A stretch of 7,251 nucleotides of DNA from positions 1 to 7,251 of the forward strand of contig CAMDDI010000173.1 in the NCBI GenBank assembly GCA_945890905.1, in the 5' to 3' direction. The first letter of the stretch is position 1. Every line of letters starts with the position of its first letter. Positions 6,695-7,251 of this stretch are shown piece after piece. Under the pieces are notes generated by a model. It had not been told where the DNA came from. It saw only the letters and a program-made list of their open reading frames with translations, and ran no database searches. The position numbers and the translations under genes are program-made. Source of the DNA: Bacteriovorax stolpii (GTDB lineage Bacteria; Bdellovibrionota; Bacteriovoracia; Bacteriovoracales; Bacteriovoracaceae).

Positions 6695-6725
6695 ATTATG
6701 GGGTTTATCTTGCTGAAAAGAGCAA
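6695..6725 (-). promoter_or_regulatory. Weak candidate sigma70-type promoter for the minus-strand block
   Basis: On the minus strand CATAAT (6700-6695) matches the -10 consensus at five of six bases, and TTGCTC (6725-6720) lies upstream with a 19-base spacer and only three matches to the -35 consensus. It would place the start of transcription about 15 bases before the ATG at 6674. The long spacer and poor -35 make this tentative. Confidence 0.2.
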
Positions 6726-6799
6726 AAGTGAGATTATTTAAGAATGATAGAGAACCAAACGGGTCGGGTATGAAAGTATATTCTCTCTGAAGATTAGAA

Positions 6800-6819
6800 C
6801 CCGGTGAGTTTTCACTGGG
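6800..6819. other. Hairpin, 8-bp stem with 4-base loop
   Basis: CCCGGTGA (6800-6807), loop GTTT, and TCACTGGG (6812-6819) pair over eight positions with one G-U. Neither strand has a following T tract, so it is not a typical intrinsic terminator. It could be an operator dyad or a structural element of an untranslated RNA. Confidence 0.4.
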
Positions 6820-6864
6820 AAAACCACGATAAAAAATTTTCAGGCCAAAAGAGGTCCCTTGATT

Positions 6865-6936
6865 ATGCTTCTGATTATCGCTGGATTGAATGTAGGTTTA
6901 TATTTAGGCCTCGCACGAGGACAAAGATTTCAGTAA
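6865..6936 (+). CDS. Possible small hydrophobic peptide, 23 aa (uncertain)
   Basis: ATG at 6865 to TAA at 6934, reading MLLIIAGLNVGLYLGLARGQ plus three residues. It is a single short hydrophobic segment with a basic end, as in small membrane peptides. GAGG at 6851-6854 is 10 bases upstream. Length alone makes chance occurrence likely; it shares its frame with the next small ORF after the stop. Confidence 0.2.
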   Translation: MLLIIAGLNVGLYLGLARGQRFQ

Positions 6937-6957
6937 GGTGACTTCATTTTTTTAAGC

Positions 6958-7074
6958 ATGCTCAAGTTCTCGGTTTTGGATGAGACAGCCTCAGAGGTTC
7001 TTAAGCTGGCCCTAAACCTTGAATTAAATGCTCCTACATCGGCCATCGGGGGTGATTTAGAAGTCCAATCTTAA
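6958..7074 (+). CDS. Possible small protein, 38 aa (uncertain)
   Basis: ATG at 6958 to TAA at 7072-7074, beginning MLKFSVLDETASEVLKLALN, predicted to form an acidic amphipathic helix, and ending GGDLEVQS. The codons look ordinary and both other + strand frames are interrupted. The nearest purine-rich site, AAGGTG at 6935-6940, is 17 bases from the ATG, which is too far for a normal ribosome binding site. It is in frame with the preceding 23-codon ORF, separated by one TAA and 7 codons, so the two could be pieces of one decayed gene. No family recognised. Confidence 0.28.
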   Translation: MLKFSVLDETASEVLKLALNLELNAPTSAIGGDLEVQS

Positions 7075-7137
7075 TCAATCCTGAAAAAAGGATAGGGGTT
7101 GGCTCAAAATTCACCCAGTGAGCTGAGATGGTGTTAA

Positions 7138-7162
7138 GAAGATCTCATAAATGATGATCTTC
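7138..7162 (+). promoter_or_regulatory. Stem-loop directly upstream of the ribosome binding site of the 7177 gene
   Basis: GAAGATC (7138-7144) pairs perfectly with GATCTTC (7156-7162), and inner TCAT (7145-7148) pairs with ATGA (7151-7154), with one unpaired T at 7155 and a 2-base loop. AAGGAG begins at the next base (7163). In RNA this hairpin would stack against the ribosome binding site; in DNA it is a near-perfect palindrome suited to a dimeric repressor. There is no U tract, so it is not an intrinsic terminator. Confidence 0.5.
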
Positions 7163-7176
7163 AAGGAGAAAGTACT

Positions 7177-7251
7177 ATGGAAAGAGAAGCAAATGTTGAA
7201 CTAGAAGTTTACTGCGACCATGATGCTATGATTGAAGCTATTGAAGCTGAT
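7177..7251 (+). CDS. N-terminus of an unidentified protein (partial, 3' end outside window)
   Basis: ATG at 7177 preceded by AAGGAG at 7163-7168 with 8 bases between, an excellent ribosome binding site. The 25 codons visible are open to the edge and read MEREANVELEVYCDHDAMIE followed by AIEAD. The start is acidic with an alternating hydrophobic pattern (VELEVY) that suggests a first beta strand of a cytosolic protein, with no signal peptide. Too little is present to name a family. Divergent from the 942-residue gene; its expression may be influenced by the stem-loop at 7138-7162. Confidence 0.75.
   Translation, partial: MEREANVELEVYCDHDAMIEAIEAD

Larger units (their letters stand above)
6675..7176. 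other. Divergent intergenic spacer, about 500 bases
   Basis: No ORF of normal size lies here on either strand. It must hold the promoter for the minus-strand block and probably one for the + strand gene at 7177. Visible contents are a hairpin at 6800-6819, two very small + strand ORFs (6865-6936 and 6958-7074) listed separately as uncertain, a weak 5-bp stem at 7078-7093 with no U tract, and a strong stem-loop at 7138-7162. A further 30-codon + strand frame at 6698-6790 has no ribosome binding site and is not accepted as a gene. A small RNA is possible but cannot be shown. Confidence 0.7.

Noticed and set aside
7078..7093. ATCCT/AGGAT stem as a terminator after the 38-codon ORF
   Set aside because: Only five pairs and no T tract on either strand.
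7098..7115. TTGGCTC sequence as a sigma54 -24/-12 promoter
   Set aside because: The -12 GC element is missing at the required spacing.
1..7251. CRISPR array, tRNA, rRNA, insertion sequence or attachment site
   Set aside because: No spaced direct repeats, cloverleaf, rRNA-like segments, transposase or terminal inverted repeats were seen on either strand.

Overview
The window comes from a Gram-negative-type bacterium of moderately low GC (roughly 40% by eye). A large exported protein with a likely oxidising-compartment (periplasmic) chemistry, a CPA2 antiporter and an FNR-class regulator carrying cysteines all fit such a cell. The style of the genes is reminiscent of Bdellovibrionota (Bacteriovorax-like bacteria), but that placement is an impression and not proven by any marker here.

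Layout. A short + strand tail (1-99) is probably the C-terminus of a gene entering from the left; it converges on a five-gene block that runs on the minus strand from 6674 down to 120. In transcription order the block is: (1) a 942-residue secreted protein with a candidate transglutaminase/papain-like cysteine domain and a beta-rich C-terminal half (6674-3846); (2) a 740-residue CPA2 cation:proton antiporter with two C-terminal RCK_C domains (3835-1613), only 10 bases after the first gene; (3) a previously easy-to-miss small ORF (1570-1424, 48 aa from a TTG start) with its own Shine-Dalgarno; (4) an FNR-type regulator whose best start is a TTG at 1239, not the upstream GTG at 1371; it carries a CxxC-x8-C motif plus a fourth cysteine at the place of E. 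coli FNR Cys122, so a redox or oxygen-sensing iron-sulfur cluster is plausible; (5) a 118-residue stand-alone cNMP-binding-like beta-roll without a DNA-binding domain (476-120).

From 6675 to 7176 there is a ~500-base divergent spacer. It holds the likely promoter zone for the minus-strand block, two very small uncertain ORFs on the + strand, one good hairpin at 6800-6819, and a strong stem-loop at 7138-7162 that abuts the ribosome binding site of the next + strand gene. That gene begins at 7177 and runs off the right edge.

How the genes may work together (inference): the antiporter and the exported protein are almost certainly co-transcribed. The FNR-like regulator and the HTH-less effector-domain protein are close enough to form a second transcription unit or the tail of the same one. 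A coherent reading is a redox-responsive module coupled to ion/pH homeostasis and to an envelope protein, but nothing in the sequence proves that the regulator controls its neighbours.
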